Source: JAFDVL01 sp963794955
Lineage (GTDB): Bacteria; Acidobacteriota; Blastocatellia; RBC074
Reading direction: 5' to 3'
NCBI GenBank assembly: GCA_963794955.1
Contig: CAWCGF010000005.1
Span: 62,001 to 126,000 of the forward strand
DNA: 64,000 nucleotides
The number at the start of each line of letters is the position of its first letter. The first letter of the stretch is position 1. Shown here piece after piece: positions 1-8,303 of the stretch. The position numbers and the translations under genes are program-made. The notes below the pieces were generated by a model. It was given only the letters and a program-made list of their open reading frames with translations, had not been told where the DNA came from and searched no databases.

Positions 1-896
1 CCATTTTTGTCAATGCCCGTGACAGCCTTAATGTCCATCGGCGATGGCATATAATCAACCACCGCATCCAGCAACGTTTGCACGCCTTTGTTTTTGAAGG
101 CGGTACCGCAAACAACGGGAAACAATTTGATCGCAATACAACCACGCCGCAGCGCGCCGCGAATTTCGTCCTCGCTAAGGCTCTCGCCATCCAGATACTT
201 CGTGGCGATATCGTCGTCGGCATCCGCCAAGGCTTCAATCATCTGCTCACGCGCCGCTTCCGCCGCCGTTTGCAACTCAGCCGGAATCGCTTCGACGGAG
301 TAATCCGCGCCCATTCTCTCGTCTTGCCAGACAATCGCGTTCATGGCGATCAAGTCAATGACGCCTTTGAATTGATCTTCCGCGCCAATCGGCATTTGAA
401 TCGGCACCGGCTTTGCGCTCAACCGTGTGCGAATCGTATCAACTGCGTGATCGAAATCTGCGCCCGGGCGATCCATTTTGTTAATGAACGCGAGGCGCGG
501 AACATTGTACTTATCAGCTTGCCGCCAAACTGTTTCGGATTGTGGCTGGACGCCAGCGACGGCATCAAACACGGCGACTGCGCCGTCGAGCACGCGCAAG
601 CTGCGCTCGACCTCAATCGTAAAATCTACGTGCCCAGGCGTATCAATAATATTAATGCGATAGTTCTCGCCATTCCGCTTCCAGAAACAAGTCGTCGCCG
701 CCGAAGTGATCGTGATGCCACGCTCCTGCTCCTGCTCCATCCAGTCCATCGTAGCGGTACCTTCGTGGACTTCGCCAATCTTATAATTCACACCCGTATA
801 AAAAAGCACACGCTCGGTCGTCGTCGTCTTTCCGGCGTCAATATGCGCCATGATACCGATGTTTCTAAACTTATTGAGAGGTTCTGTTCTAGGCAT
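1..896 (-). CDS. fusA: Elongation factor G, N-terminal part (partial)
   Basis: Translational GTPase that moves tRNA and mRNA through the ribosome after peptide-bond formation and helps recycle ribosomes. The minus strand, read from the ATG at 894-896, gives MPRTEPLNKFRNIGIMAHID. The P-loop AHIDAGKTTTTER, the G3 motif DTPGHVDF and the G4 motif NKMDR are all visible. About 298 residues, the GTP-binding domain and a little beyond, lie in the window; the rest of a usual protein of about 690 residues runs off the left edge. It is the last gene seen of the str operon, 65 bp downstream of rpsG. No strong Shine-Dalgarno is visible, so translation may depend on rpsG. tufA, often next in this operon, would lie outside the window. 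Confidence 0.97.
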   Translation of the reverse strand, partial: MPRTEPLNKFRNIGIMAHIDAGKTTTTERVLFYTGVNYKIGEVHEGTATMDWMEQEQERGITITSAATTCFWKRNGENYRINIIDTPGHVDFTIEVERSLRVLDGAVAVFDAVAGVQPQSETVWRQADKYNVPRLAFINKMDRPGADFDHAVDTIRTRLSAKPVPIQMPIGAEDQFKGVIDLIAMNAIVWQDERMGADYSVEAIPAELQTAAEAAREQMIEALADADDDIATKYLDGESLSEDEIRGALRRGCIAIKLFPVVCGTAFKNKGVQTLLDAVVDYMPSPMDIKAVTGIDKN

Positions 897-961
897 AAAA
901 AGTCACCCAAAATTTGTGAGGAAGCGGACGGCTTTACTGTCTGTCGCCGCTCTAACAACTC

Positions 962-1432
962 CTACCAACGATAATGCGCAAATGCCTTGTTCGCTTCGGC
1001 CATCCGATGCACGTCTTCGCGCTTCTTCACAGAATTTCCCTTCGCTTGCGAAGCATCCAGGATTTCGCCTGCCAACCGATCCATCATGGTTTTCTCGCCA
1101 CGATTGCGCGCAAATTGCACCAGCCAGCGCATCGCCAAGGCGTTGCGCCGCGCCGTGTTTACTTCAACCGGAACCTGATAGTTTGCGCCCCCCACGCGCT
1201 TGGACTTGACCTCAACTTTGGGGGAAATATTGTCAATCGCCTTCTTGAAAAGCTTCAGGGGGTCTTCCTGTGTCTTCTCTTTGATCTTGTCAAAAGCCCG
1301 ATACAGGATCGCTTCTGCCGTGGACTTCTTGCCACCCCACATCAAAGCATTCACAAACTTGGCCACCAGTGGGCTGTTGTAAACGGGGTCAGGCAAAACT
1401 TCGCGTTTGGGGATTCCTCTTCTTCTTGGCAT
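962..1432 (-). CDS. rpsG: Ribosomal protein S7
   Basis: Small-subunit primary assembly protein that binds the 3' major domain of 16S rRNA and lies near the decoding centre and E site. The 156-residue product is full family length. It starts MPRRRGIPKREVLPDP and carries the typical SKLVAKFVN-like segment (here SPLVAKFVNALMWGGKK), with KRVGGANYQVPVEV in the middle and HRMAEANKAFAHYRW at the end. It lies 20 bp downstream of rpsL and 65 bp upstream of fusA, the standard str order. In many bacteria S7 represses its own operon by binding its mRNA. The short rpsL-rpsG gap would have to hold such a site, but no clear structure was identified there. Confidence 0.98.
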   Translation of the reverse strand: MPRRRGIPKREVLPDPVYNSPLVAKFVNALMWGGKKSTAEAILYRAFDKIKEKTQEDPLKLFKKAIDNISPKVEVKSKRVGGANYQVPVEVNTARRNALAMRWLVQFARNRGEKTMMDRLAGEILDASQAKGNSVKKREDVHRMAEANKAFAHYRW

Positions 1433-1452
1433 ATCAAATCTCTACTCTTAAA

Positions 1453-1878
1453 TTATTTCTTCTTCGCAGGTGCGCCCTTAGCCCCGCCCTTTGCGCCAGC
1501 CGCGCCCTCCTTCGGACGTTTCGCGCCATATTTGGAGCGCCCTTGCTTACGATTGGCGACTCCGACCGAATCCAACGTGCCGCGCACAATGTGATAACGC
1601 ACACCCGGCAAATCTTTTACGCGACCACCACGCACCAGCACTATCGAGTGCTCTTGTAGGTTATGACCGATGCCCGGTATGTACGAAGTCACTTCAATTC
1701 CATTAGTCAAACGCACACGTGCGATTTTGCGCAGCGCAGAATTCGGTTTCTTTGGTGTCTGCGTTTTGACTTGGACACAAACCCCGCGCCGTTGTGGGCA
1801 GGATTGCAAAGCAGGACTAGAAGTTTTGTACTTAACTTTTTGGCGTCCCTTGCGAACTAATTGGTTAATCGTCGGCAT
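1453..1878 (-). CDS. rpsL: Ribosomal protein S12 with basic C-terminal tail
   Basis: Small-subunit decoding-centre protein and the site of classical streptomycin resistance changes. The 141-residue product starts at the ATG 1876-1878 (MPTINQLVRKGRQK). An open frame continues 44 codons further upstream, but MPTINQLV is the universal S12 N-terminus. The loops KTQTPKKPNSALRK and PGIGHNLQEHS are intact. The streptomycin-loop lysines look wild type. Usual length is about 124 residues; here about 16 extra residues rich in Ala, Gly and Lys end AKGGAKGAPAKKK. A disordered basic tail that contacts RNA is an inference. First gene of the str operon, preceded by a long leader. Confidence 0.97.
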   Translation of the reverse strand: MPTINQLVRKGRQKVKYKTSSPALQSCPQRRGVCVQVKTQTPKKPNSALRKIARVRLTNGIEVTSYIPGIGHNLQEHSIVLVRGGRVKDLPGVRYHIVRGTLDSVGVANRKQGRSKYGAKRPKEGAAGAKGGAKGAPAKKK

Positions 1879-2222
1879 AATTCGTCCACAGTGCGCTGTC
1901 ACAAAACAACGCTCATGCACACAGTTCAGTGCGACTCTAAAGAATGAAAATCTGGCCTCATCGAAAATGAGTTTGAGATGTCTAGCAAGCGTGCAGATTT
2001 GGCGTCTCAAGTCGCCGAGTTTTTCTGTGGCGTAAAGTTAAGAAGGAGACAGACGTTGCTGCTCTTTGACGGTTCGCGCATTTTTGCAGATGCGGAAAAG
2101 GACGCCACAATACATTCTCTAAAATCAGCCAAGCAATATGTGTTTACTTGACTGTGCGACGCCTCTGCACTGTTAAGACCACCCTAGCGTCGCAGGGATA
2201 ACAAAGACCCTGATGCACAAAG
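1879..2222 (-). promoter_or_regulatory. Long structured 5' leader of the str operon
   Basis: About 345 nt separate the predicted transcription start near 2222 from the rpsL ATG. On the minus strand the leader holds a 7-bp inverted pair GCGACGC / GCGTCGC, a CAGGG/CCCTG hairpin close to the 5' end and GGCG/CGCC closer to rpsL. No convincing open frame or known riboswitch was recognised. A role in S7- or S12-type autoregulation or attenuation is only inference. The same interval on the plus strand leads to the DUF1080 gene at 2414 and shows nothing else recognisable. Confidence 0.45.
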
Positions 2223-2228
2223 CGGCAG

Positions 2229-2257
2229 ATATTAGCCACGTGCCCGGTCTTTGTCAA
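2229..2257 (-). promoter_or_regulatory. Sigma70-type promoter of the str operon
   Basis: On the minus strand, TTGACA (2252-2257) is followed by a 17-bp spacer and TAATAT (2229-2234). That is a perfect -35 with a 5/6 -10 at ideal spacing, pointing toward rpsL. Strength and position fit a ribosomal-protein operon. Confidence 0.85.
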
Positions 2258-2413
2258 GGGGGTCGTCAAGATTTCCGTCTGCGTAATAAAATTGTAGCGG
2301 CAAATAGGCAGTAAGGGACGACAGAATACTGACAAGAATAATGATCAATGGTATGCTTCCTCTCGCTTTCACGAGTCCAAATACTAACCTTTACTTTCAG
2401 GAGATCTTTCGCG

Positions 2414-3073
2414 ATGAAAAAGCTTACCTCGCTGCTGGCGATTACCTTATTGTTACTCGTTGTCTTTTCCAACCTTGCCTTAGCGCAAGACAAAAAGAAC
2501 AAACCCATCAAAGAAAAAGGATTCAAAACTCTTTGGGACGGCAAGACCCTCAACGGCTGGAAAATTTCTGAGCCGGAGAAAAACAGTTGGACGATCCAAG
2601 ACGGCGCAATTGTGGCTAAAGGCCCGCGCAGTCACTTATTTTACGTCGGCGATTCCAAACCCTTCATCAATTTTGAATACAAAGTCGAAGCGATGACCGA
2701 ACCAGGCTCCAACGGCGGGATTTACTTCCACACGCAATGGCAGGAAACAGGATTCCCGAAAATGGGCTTTGAAGTGCAGGTCAATCAAACCCACGGTGAT
2801 TGGAAGAAAACCGGGAGCCTGTACAACGTTGTGAACGTTAAAGAAAATCTCGTCAAAGACAACGAGTGGTACACCTATCACATCATCGTCAAAGACAAGC
2901 ACGTCACTGTCAAAGTCAACGACCAGGTCGCCGTAGATTGGGAGCAACCTGCTGACCGGCAGCCCGGCAAAGACATGCCGCTCATGCTTGATAAAGGTAC
3001 ATTTGCCTTTCAAGCACACGACCCCAAAAGTGTCGTACGCTATCGCAACATCCGGGTGAAGCGGCTGAATTAA
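2414..3073 (+). CDS. Secreted DUF1080 (3-keto-disaccharide hydrolase-like) protein
   Basis: A 219-residue secreted protein with the DUF1080 fold, a concanavalin-like beta sandwich that some members use to hydrolyse 3-keto-glycosides. The ATG at 2414 is chosen over upstream starts because AGGAG sits about 9 nt before it and MKKLTSLLAITLLLLVVFSN begins a clean signal peptide ending ALAQ. Typical family segments follow: TLWDGKTLNGWK, SNGGIYFHTQW, FEVQVNQTHGDWKKTGSLYNV, and VRYRNIRVKRL at the end. Likely periplasmic or exported. It stands alone between the divergent str operon and an M20 peptidase; no obvious sugar 3-dehydrogenase partner is nearby, so the substrate is unknown. Confidence 0.85.
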   Translation: MKKLTSLLAITLLLLVVFSNLALAQDKKNKPIKEKGFKTLWDGKTLNGWKISEPEKNSWTIQDGAIVAKGPRSHLFYVGDSKPFINFEYKVEAMTEPGSNGGIYFHTQWQETGFPKMGFEVQVNQTHGDWKKTGSLYNVVNVKENLVKDNEWYTYHIIVKDKHVTVKVNDQVAVDWEQPADRQPGKDMPLMLDKGTFAFQAHDPKSVVRYRNIRVKRLN

Positions 3074-3086
3074 AAAGAGTCGCGCA

Positions 3087-3171
3087 ACCAGCCAGGGGTG
3101 CATTGCTTCGTGGCCAAATCCTTCGTTCTCAACGAGCGGTTTTCCAATCAAGCAGCGCAACCCTGGCTGGT
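3087..3171. repeat. 85-bp imperfect palindromic element
   Basis: ACCAGCCAGGG (3087-3097) and its reverse complement CCCTGGCTGGT (3161-3171) bound the element. Further pairing (TGC/GCA, TGCTT/AAGCA) continues inward, so the whole 85 bp can fold as one long hairpin. It fills the space between the DUF1080 stop and the next start and has no T-run, so it is not a typical terminator. A REP- or MITE-like element is possible; no second copy was seen in this window. Confidence 0.6.
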
Positions 3172-3196
3172 GGCACTGCTCCGCCGGGAGGTTGCC

Positions 3197-4720
3197 TTGA
3201 AGTTCATCACATCACTACTCCTACTGCTTACGCTCGCCGTTGAAATCAATGCCCAACCCGCCGTTTCTGCTGCCCGCGCATATCGCCAAACGCACGAACG
3301 CGAAATCATCAACGAATTCACCCAACTCCTGGCGATTCCCAATGTTGCTTCCGACTTACCAAATATTCGCCGCAATGCTGATTTGATTTCGCAGATGCTC
3401 GCTGCGCGTGGCGTCAAACCACAACTGCTCGAAGTGCCGAACGTGCCCCCCGTTGTCTACGGTGAAATCAAAACGCCTGGTGCAACACGCACGCTGATTT
3501 TTTATGCGCACTATGACGGTCAACCAGTCGAGCCAGCCAAATGGGTGGGTGGCAATCCATTCCAACCAACGCTGCGTTCCGCGTCACTCGAAGGCGGCGG
3601 CAAAGACATTCCTTTCCCAGCTAATGGCCAGCCGTTCAATCCCGAATGGCGGCTGTATGCCCGCGCAACTGGCGATGACAAAGCGCCGATCATTGCACTC
3701 GTGACCGCGCTGGATGCACTCAAAGACAATAAAATTGCCCTCACCAGCAACATCAAGTTTTTCTTTGAAGGCGAAGAGGAAGCTGGTTCACCTCACCTCG
3801 AACAAATCGTAGCGAAATATCCCGACCTGATGAAAGGCGATGTGTGGCTGTTTTGCGATGGCCCAGTGCATCAGAATCGGCAACAACAAATCTACTTTGG
3901 GGCACGCGGCGTCACGACTTTGGAATTGACCGTCTATGGCCCGCGCCGTGAATTGCACAGCGGACATTACGGCAACTGGGCACCGAATCCGGCGATGATG
4001 CTGGTAAGGCTGTTAGCTTCGATGAAAGACGATGACGGGCGCGTGTTAGTTGAGAATTACTACGACGGCATCGAACCGCTCAGCCCGACCGAACAACGCG
4101 CGCTAGCCGAAGCCACCGACAACGACGAAGACCTCAAGCGCGAATTGCAAATCGGCTTCACAGAAAGCAAAGGCAAGAAACTGAAGGAAACGCTGATGTT
4201 GCCCTCGCTCAATATTCGCGGGCTTTCCAGCGGTTCGACCGGCGCGACCGCCCGCAATGTGATTCCTTCAACCGCAACCGCCGCGATAGACATTCGCCTC
4301 GTCAAAGGCGTTGATTACAAGGTGGCTGTCGCCCGTGTCCTCGCGCACATCCGCAAACAAGGCTGGCACATCGTCGAAGCTGAGCCGGACGAGGCCACAC
4401 GACTGAAGTATCCCAAAGTCATCCAAGTCATTACTCCACGCGCTAATGACGGCTACAACGCCGCACGAACGTCAATGGATTTGCCTATTTCACGCCAGAT
4501 CATCACCGCCATCGAAGCCGCACGCGGCACCACCGTCAAAATGCCCACGCTCGGCGGCAGCGTGCCGTTATACATCTTCACCGACATCCTGAAACTGCCC
4601 GCCGTTGGCATTCCTATAGCCAACCACGACAACAACCAGCACAGCGCGAATGAGAACATTCGCTTACAGAATTTGTGGGACGGCATCGAAACGATGACAG
4701 CATTGTTGACGATGAAGTAA
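3197..4720 (+). CDS. Secreted M20-family metallopeptidase (dipeptidase-like)
   Basis: Zinc aminoacylase/dipeptidase-type enzyme that cleaves dipeptides or N-acyl amino acids, probably in the periplasm. A TTG start at 3197 is chosen: GGGAGG lies just upstream and the next residues, KFITSLLLLLTLAVEINAQ, form a signal peptide. Longer frames to 3098 run through the palindromic element. The 507-residue product shows the M20 metal and catalytic signatures FYAHYDGQPV, FFFEGEEEAGSPH, ELHSGHYGNWAPNPA (dimerisation/lid domain) and a late metal ligand in NHDNNQHSANENIRL. Length and motif spacing fit the M20A/C dipeptidase group. It ends 6 bp before the convergent xylonate dehydratase gene. Substrate cannot be told from sequence. 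Confidence 0.88.
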   Translation: MKFITSLLLLLTLAVEINAQPAVSAARAYRQTHEREIINEFTQLLAIPNVASDLPNIRRNADLISQMLAARGVKPQLLEVPNVPPVVYGEIKTPGATRTLIFYAHYDGQPVEPAKWVGGNPFQPTLRSASLEGGGKDIPFPANGQPFNPEWRLYARATGDDKAPIIALVTALDALKDNKIALTSNIKFFFEGEEEAGSPHLEQIVAKYPDLMKGDVWLFCDGPVHQNRQQQIYFGARGVTTLELTVYGPRRELHSGHYGNWAPNPAMMLVRLLASMKDDDGRVLVENYYDGIEPLSPTEQRALAEATDNDEDLKRELQIGFTESKGKKLKETLMLPSLNIRGLSSGSTGATARNVIPSTATAAIDIRLVKGVDYKVAVARVLAHIRKQGWHIVEAEPDEATRLKYPKVIQVITPRANDGYNAARTSMDLPISRQIITAIEAARGTTVKMPTLGGSVPLYIFTDILKLPAVGIPIANHDNNQHSANENIRLQNLWDGIETMTALLTMK

Positions 4721-4726
4721 AACTCG

Positions 4727-6697
4727 TTAACCCAATGCTTTTTTGCCAGCCTCCAGCACTCGCAAAATGCGCTCTACATCATAGACAGCTCCGCGCCACG
4801 CGCCGCCGCTGGCGTTTTGCAGCGCCGCCCAAAGCCTGGTGTCGGCGGGCAATTCCGGGTCGGCTGCCAAGTCAGCGCGATAGTCGCGGCGGGCGAGTTC
4901 AGCATCGTCCGGCGTATGCGCTCCATCTGCTTCCAGCTTCACCAAATCAATCGTGCCTTCAAGCTTGACGGTATCAATCACCACACGAATCAAATCGCCG
5001 TCGCGGACTTTGCCGACCGGGCCACCGGCCAACGCCTCCGGCCCTACATGGCCAATGCATGGGCCGCTGGAAACACCAGAAAATCGCGCATCGGTAATCA
5101 ACGCAACTGAATTGGCATACGGCATATATTTCAAGGCCGAAGTGATTTGATAGACCTCTTCCATCCCTGCTCCGAGCGGCCCGCGACAAATTAGCACGAT
5201 GACTTCGCCCGCTTTAATCCGATCTTCGCCCTGGCTCTTGATCGCTGCAATCGTAGCGCGTTCGCTCGTGAACACACGCGCTGGTCCGGTCAAACTGTAC
5301 ACGCCATCATCTCCGATCATCGAACGGGCAATGGCAGTGCTTTTGACAATCGCTCCTTCGGGTGCGAGGTTGCCTTTAATGAACGTGACGGTACTGCTCA
5401 GCCCTTTTTGACGCGCTTGTGCAGGACTCATGATGACTTCATCAGGATGAATGCCGTCTTCCGCCTGCAAACGTTCGCGCAACACTCGACGACGAGTTGA
5501 AACCGCCCACTCATCCAACATTTGATCCAATGGTTTGCCAACCGCTGTCAACGCGCTGCCGTCAATCAATCCCAACTCACGCAAATGCAGCATCACTTCA
5601 GGAACGCCGCCCGCTAGAAAGACGCGCACCGTCGGATGCGGGCCGTTCGGCAACGAATCCACTAGGCGCGGCACTTGGCGATTGATGGCTATCCAATCTT
5701 CAACCGATGGCACTTCCAATCCAGCCGCGTGCGCGACCGCAGGCAAATGCAACAGCAAATTTGTCGAACCGCCAAACGCCGAATGAATCGCCATTGCATT
5801 GTGAATGGCTGCGGGCGTGAGAATAAAGCGGGTTTCTAAACCAAGCTGTTTTTGTTGGAGCAACGCTTGCGCTGACCGCCGCGCTATGTCTGTCCAAATT
5901 GGCTGGCCTGACGGCGCGAGTGCGCTATGCGGAACCGCGAGGCCGAGGGCTTCGGCGATGACTTGCGACGTTGCGGCAGTACCTAAAAACTGACAGCCAC
6001 CACCAGGCGAAGCGCACGTTCGGCAGCCAATTTCTGCTGCCTCTTCCAGCGTGATTTGTTGATTGGCGTAACGCGCGCCGATGGTTTGCGCTTTCCCGGC
6101 GTCTTCGCCATCGCTCGGCGGAAGTGTCACACCACCAGGAATGACCACCGTCGGCAAATGATGCGCTCCAGCTAATGCCATCATCATCGCCGGAAGCCCT
6201 TTATCACAGGTTCCAACGCCAATAACGCCCTGTCGCGTCGGCAAGGAGCGAATCAATCGCCCCAGCACCATCGCCGCATCATTGCGATAGGGCAGGCTAT
6301 CGAACATGCCCGTCGTGCCTTGGGAGCGCCCGTCGCAAGGATCAGTGCAATACCCTGCAAACGGGATGCAATCAAACCGCCGCAATTCTTCCGCCGCCGC
6401 CTGCATTAGCAAGCCGACTTCCCAATGCCCCGTGTGATAACCGAGCGCGAGTGGGGTGCCGTCCGGCAGGCGAATCCCACCTTGTGTACTGAGGATCAGC
6501 ACTTCAGGGCGTCCAAGTTGCGCGGGATTCCAACCCATTCCGACATCCTGACTCCAACCGAAAAGATCGCCACTTGGTCTATCAAGCAAATCTGATGGAG
6601 TGAGCGGTAACTGCCCTGCCGGCCCGTTTTGTTTGGTAATGACGGAAAAGATGTCAGGGTTTTCCGTTCCGAAAATTGTGTCTTGTATTTGCGTCAT
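4727..6697 (-). CDS. yjhG: YjhG/YagF-family D-xylonate dehydratase
   Basis: IlvD/Edd-family Fe-S dehydratase that converts D-xylonate (or a related sugar acid) to 2-keto-3-deoxyxylonate in non-phosphorylative pentose breakdown. The 656-residue product matches the YjhG/YagF subfamily in length and order: PLTPSDLLDRPSGDLFGWSQ early, then SDPCDGR-like TDPCDGRSQGTTGMFD, GTCDKGLPAMMMA, CASPGGGCQFLGTA (cluster cysteines), FGGSTNLLLHLPA, LITDARFSGVSSGPCIGHVG and DTRLWAALQNASGG near the end. The other xylonate-pathway genes (xylose dehydrogenase, KDX aldolase or dehydratase) are not adjacent. The gene is convergent with the M20 peptidase. The 291 bp upstream of its start hold no recognisable operator. 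Confidence 0.93.
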   Translation of the reverse strand: MTQIQDTIFGTENPDIFSVITKQNGPAGQLPLTPSDLLDRPSGDLFGWSQDVGMGWNPAQLGRPEVLILSTQGGIRLPDGTPLALGYHTGHWEVGLLMQAAAEELRRFDCIPFAGYCTDPCDGRSQGTTGMFDSLPYRNDAAMVLGRLIRSLPTRQGVIGVGTCDKGLPAMMMALAGAHHLPTVVIPGGVTLPPSDGEDAGKAQTIGARYANQQITLEEAAEIGCRTCASPGGGCQFLGTAATSQVIAEALGLAVPHSALAPSGQPIWTDIARRSAQALLQQKQLGLETRFILTPAAIHNAMAIHSAFGGSTNLLLHLPAVAHAAGLEVPSVEDWIAINRQVPRLVDSLPNGPHPTVRVFLAGGVPEVMLHLRELGLIDGSALTAVGKPLDQMLDEWAVSTRRRVLRERLQAEDGIHPDEVIMSPAQARQKGLSSTVTFIKGNLAPEGAIVKSTAIARSMIGDDGVYSLTGPARVFTSERATIAAIKSQGEDRIKAGEVIVLICRGPLGAGMEEVYQITSALKYMPYANSVALITDARFSGVSSGPCIGHVGPEALAGGPVGKVRDGDLIRVVIDTVKLEGTIDLVKLEADGAHTPDDAELARRDYRADLAADPELPADTRLWAALQNASGGAWRGAVYDVERILRVLEAGKKALG

Positions 6698-6988
6698 AAG
6701 AGTGTCCTTTTGCTATTTCAGAATAAGTAGGAGTCATCGCAGAGGCTCATCCTACCGCACCGCTGCGAGAGTTTGAAACACTTGCGCTACTAAGCTGACA
6801 CTTCGCATCACACCTGTTATGAGTCTCGCCGTCACAGCCGCGCACAGAAGTTATAGGCGTAAACGAGAGGGAGAAAGGCAAAGCCAAGTCAGCGCGAAGT
6901 TTTCTCCAATCTTACCAAGTGCAACTTTTTCCGACCCGCGTGAGGGAAAAGAGGGCGGAATTACGTTTACTGTAGCAGGAGTTAATTG

Positions 6989-7439
6989 ATGAAGAAGGTT
7001 TCCCGAAATATCGCTCTGAGATTCTCTCATTCCGGTCGCTACATCGTGTGCTTTTTTTTCTAACTTACTACAGCGCACGCGCAAGAGATTACGCCGCTTG
7101 AAGCGGGCAAAGAGTATTGAGTGTGAGATTGTTGGCGGACAGACACACATCATTATCAAATTACGCTTGTGTTGTGTGGGCCGGATGGCGCGCAGTTGAC
7201 TGAGATGAACACGGCGGAAAGCGAAAAGCAACGTCACCAAAGCCGAAGCGATGCAGCAAGCGCAAATCAAACTCCTGCGCGGTGAGTTGCAAGTAACAGG
7301 CGAAGCCTTAGCCGCTCGTTCGATCATGCACGAAGAAGACAAGGTCGCCAACAAACCCGTTTTCAAAGTTGATCCGAACGCGCCGTATGCTCATCCGTAT
7401 TACTGGGCGCCATTCATCCTGATTGGGAATTGGAAATGA
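6989..7439 (+). pseudogene. Remnant of a secreted TPR/CHAT-domain protein
   Basis: Decayed gene. AGGAG at 6977-6981 and an ATG at 6989 begin a signal peptide (MKKVSRNIALRF...) broken by an in-frame TAA just after an 8-T run. The same frame resumes LTTAHAQEITPLEAGKE. After a 1-nt shift, IECEIVGGQTHI follows, the typical mature N-terminus of large Acidobacterial TPR/CHAT proteins, then a short piece VLCGPDGAQLTEMNT in another phase. From about 7230 it jumps straight to the family C-terminus NVTKAEAMQQAQIKLL, ending HPYYWAPFILIGNWK. The TPR array and most of the protease-like CHAT domain, several hundred residues, are missing. I infer one large internal deletion plus small indels. Not expected to give a functional product. 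Confidence 0.8.
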
Positions 7440-7507
7440 CACGTGGGCGGAAATACGTTATTTTGGGTGTCGTTATAGAACGAAATTAGGGAGAGAGAAT
7501 TTACGTT

Positions 7508-7963
7508 ATGACACCACTGGAAAAAATCAATCAGGACATCACGGCAGCGATGAAAGCCAAAGATGCCGAGCGGCTTTCGACCTTGCGAATGATGAAGACG
7601 GCGCTCAAGAACAAAGAACTGGAAACAGACAAAGACTCCACACTCAGCGAAGCCGAAGCCATTAAAGTGCTGCAAAGCCTGCTCAAGCAACGCCGCGACA
7701 GTATCGAGCAATACACCAACGCCGGACGCCAGGAACTCGCGGACAAAGAAGCCGCCGAAATGAAAATCATCGAAGAGTATTTGCCTGCCGCGTTGGATGA
7801 AGCCGCAATTGACCAGATCGTCGCAGCAGCCATCGCCGAAACAGGTGCCGCGTCTCCTGCGCAAATGGGCTTGGTGATGAAAGCAACCATGGCCAAGCTG
7901 GCTGGGCAAACTGTAGATGGCAAAGTGGTCAGCGCAATAGTCAAAGCGAAATTAGGCGGATAA
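7508..7963 (+). CDS. yqeY: GatB/YqeY domain protein
   Basis: Small protein of the GatB/YqeY family, related to the tail domain of the amidotransferase that makes Gln-tRNA(Gln); the free-standing form is thought to act in tRNA-linked metabolism, but its role is not settled. The 151-residue product is full length: MTPLEKINQDITAAMKAKD, RLSTLRMMKTALKNKE, KQRRDSIEQY, EYLPAALDEAAIDQIV, and KVVSAIVKAKLGG at the end. GGGAGAGAG lies about 11 nt before the ATG. It follows the CHAT remnant and precedes a small membrane protein gene, with a heptamer repeat in the gap. Confidence 0.93.
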   Translation: MTPLEKINQDITAAMKAKDAERLSTLRMMKTALKNKELETDKDSTLSEAEAIKVLQSLLKQRRDSIEQYTNAGRQELADKEAAEMKIIEEYLPAALDEAAIDQIVAAAIAETGAASPAQMGLVMKATMAKLAGQTVDGKVVSAIVKAKLGG

Positions 7964-7992
7964 TTGTCATTGCCATTCGTCTTTGACCCTAT

Positions 7993-8029
7993 GCAAATGA
8001 CTAATGACCAGTGGCAAATGACAAAGAAC
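7993..8029. repeat. Degenerate heptamer repeat (CAAATGA type)
   Basis: Words CAAATGA, CTAATGA, CCAGTGG, CAAATGA and CAAAGAA follow each other at a period of 7 between yqeY and the next gene. It belongs to the same class as the arrays at 24208, 32002, 40269 and 44227. Confidence 0.55.
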
Positions 8030-8108
8030 AATCTTATGCGTGGTTTCGTAAGGGAGGGCGGCAGTCGTTAGCCCCTAAGGTTTACTGGCTTTCGTCGAGG
8101 AGGAAATT

Positions 8109-8288
8109 ATGTTCAGTTCGCTAATTTACGTTGCAGTCATTATTCTGGATATTTTCGCGCTTTCTGATGTGATGCGATCTTCGCGCGACACGGCGACGAA
8201 AGTCGTGTTGATGGCAATGATCTTGCTCATCCCCTTTGTGGGCGCGGGGCTTTACCTGTTTGCCTTTCGTGATAAGGGCTATTCATAA
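8109..8288 (+). CDS. Small PLD-nuclease N-terminal-like membrane protein
   Basis: A 59-residue protein with two transmembrane helices: MFSSLIYVAVIILDIFAL, a short loop DVMRSSRDTATK, then VVLMAMILLIPFVGAGLYLF and a charged end RDKGYS. The arrangement, with helix-loop-helix and a proline-glycine second helix, is that of the small PLDc_N family found alone in many bacteria; no enzymatic domain is present. AGGAGG lies 7-8 nt before the ATG, which supports real translation. It sits 15 bp upstream of the DUF4126 gene and is probably co-transcribed with it. Function unknown. Confidence 0.75.
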   Translation: MFSSLIYVAVIILDIFALSDVMRSSRDTATKVVLMAMILLIPFVGAGLYLFAFRDKGYS

Positions 8289-8303
8289 GCACGGAGGTAG
8301 ACA

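Noticed and set aside
78..974. 298-codon plus-strand open frame opposite fusA
   Set aside because: It is antisense to the EF-G gene, whose homology is unmistakable. The frame arises from fusA codon bias.
1879..2010. 44-codon N-terminal extension of rpsL
   Set aside because: MPTINQLV is the universal S12 start, and the extension has no homology signal.
2144..2335. 63-codon minus-strand frame across the str promoter
   Set aside because: It spans the promoter itself and has no homology or ribosome binding site.
3098..3196. Longer N-terminus for the M20 peptidase
   Set aside because: It is encoded by the palindromic element. The TTG at 3197 has a Shine-Dalgarno and starts a proper signal peptide.
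6851..7366. 171-codon minus-strand frame between yjhG and yqeY
   Set aside because: It is antisense to the CHAT remnant, with no recognisable family and atypical composition.
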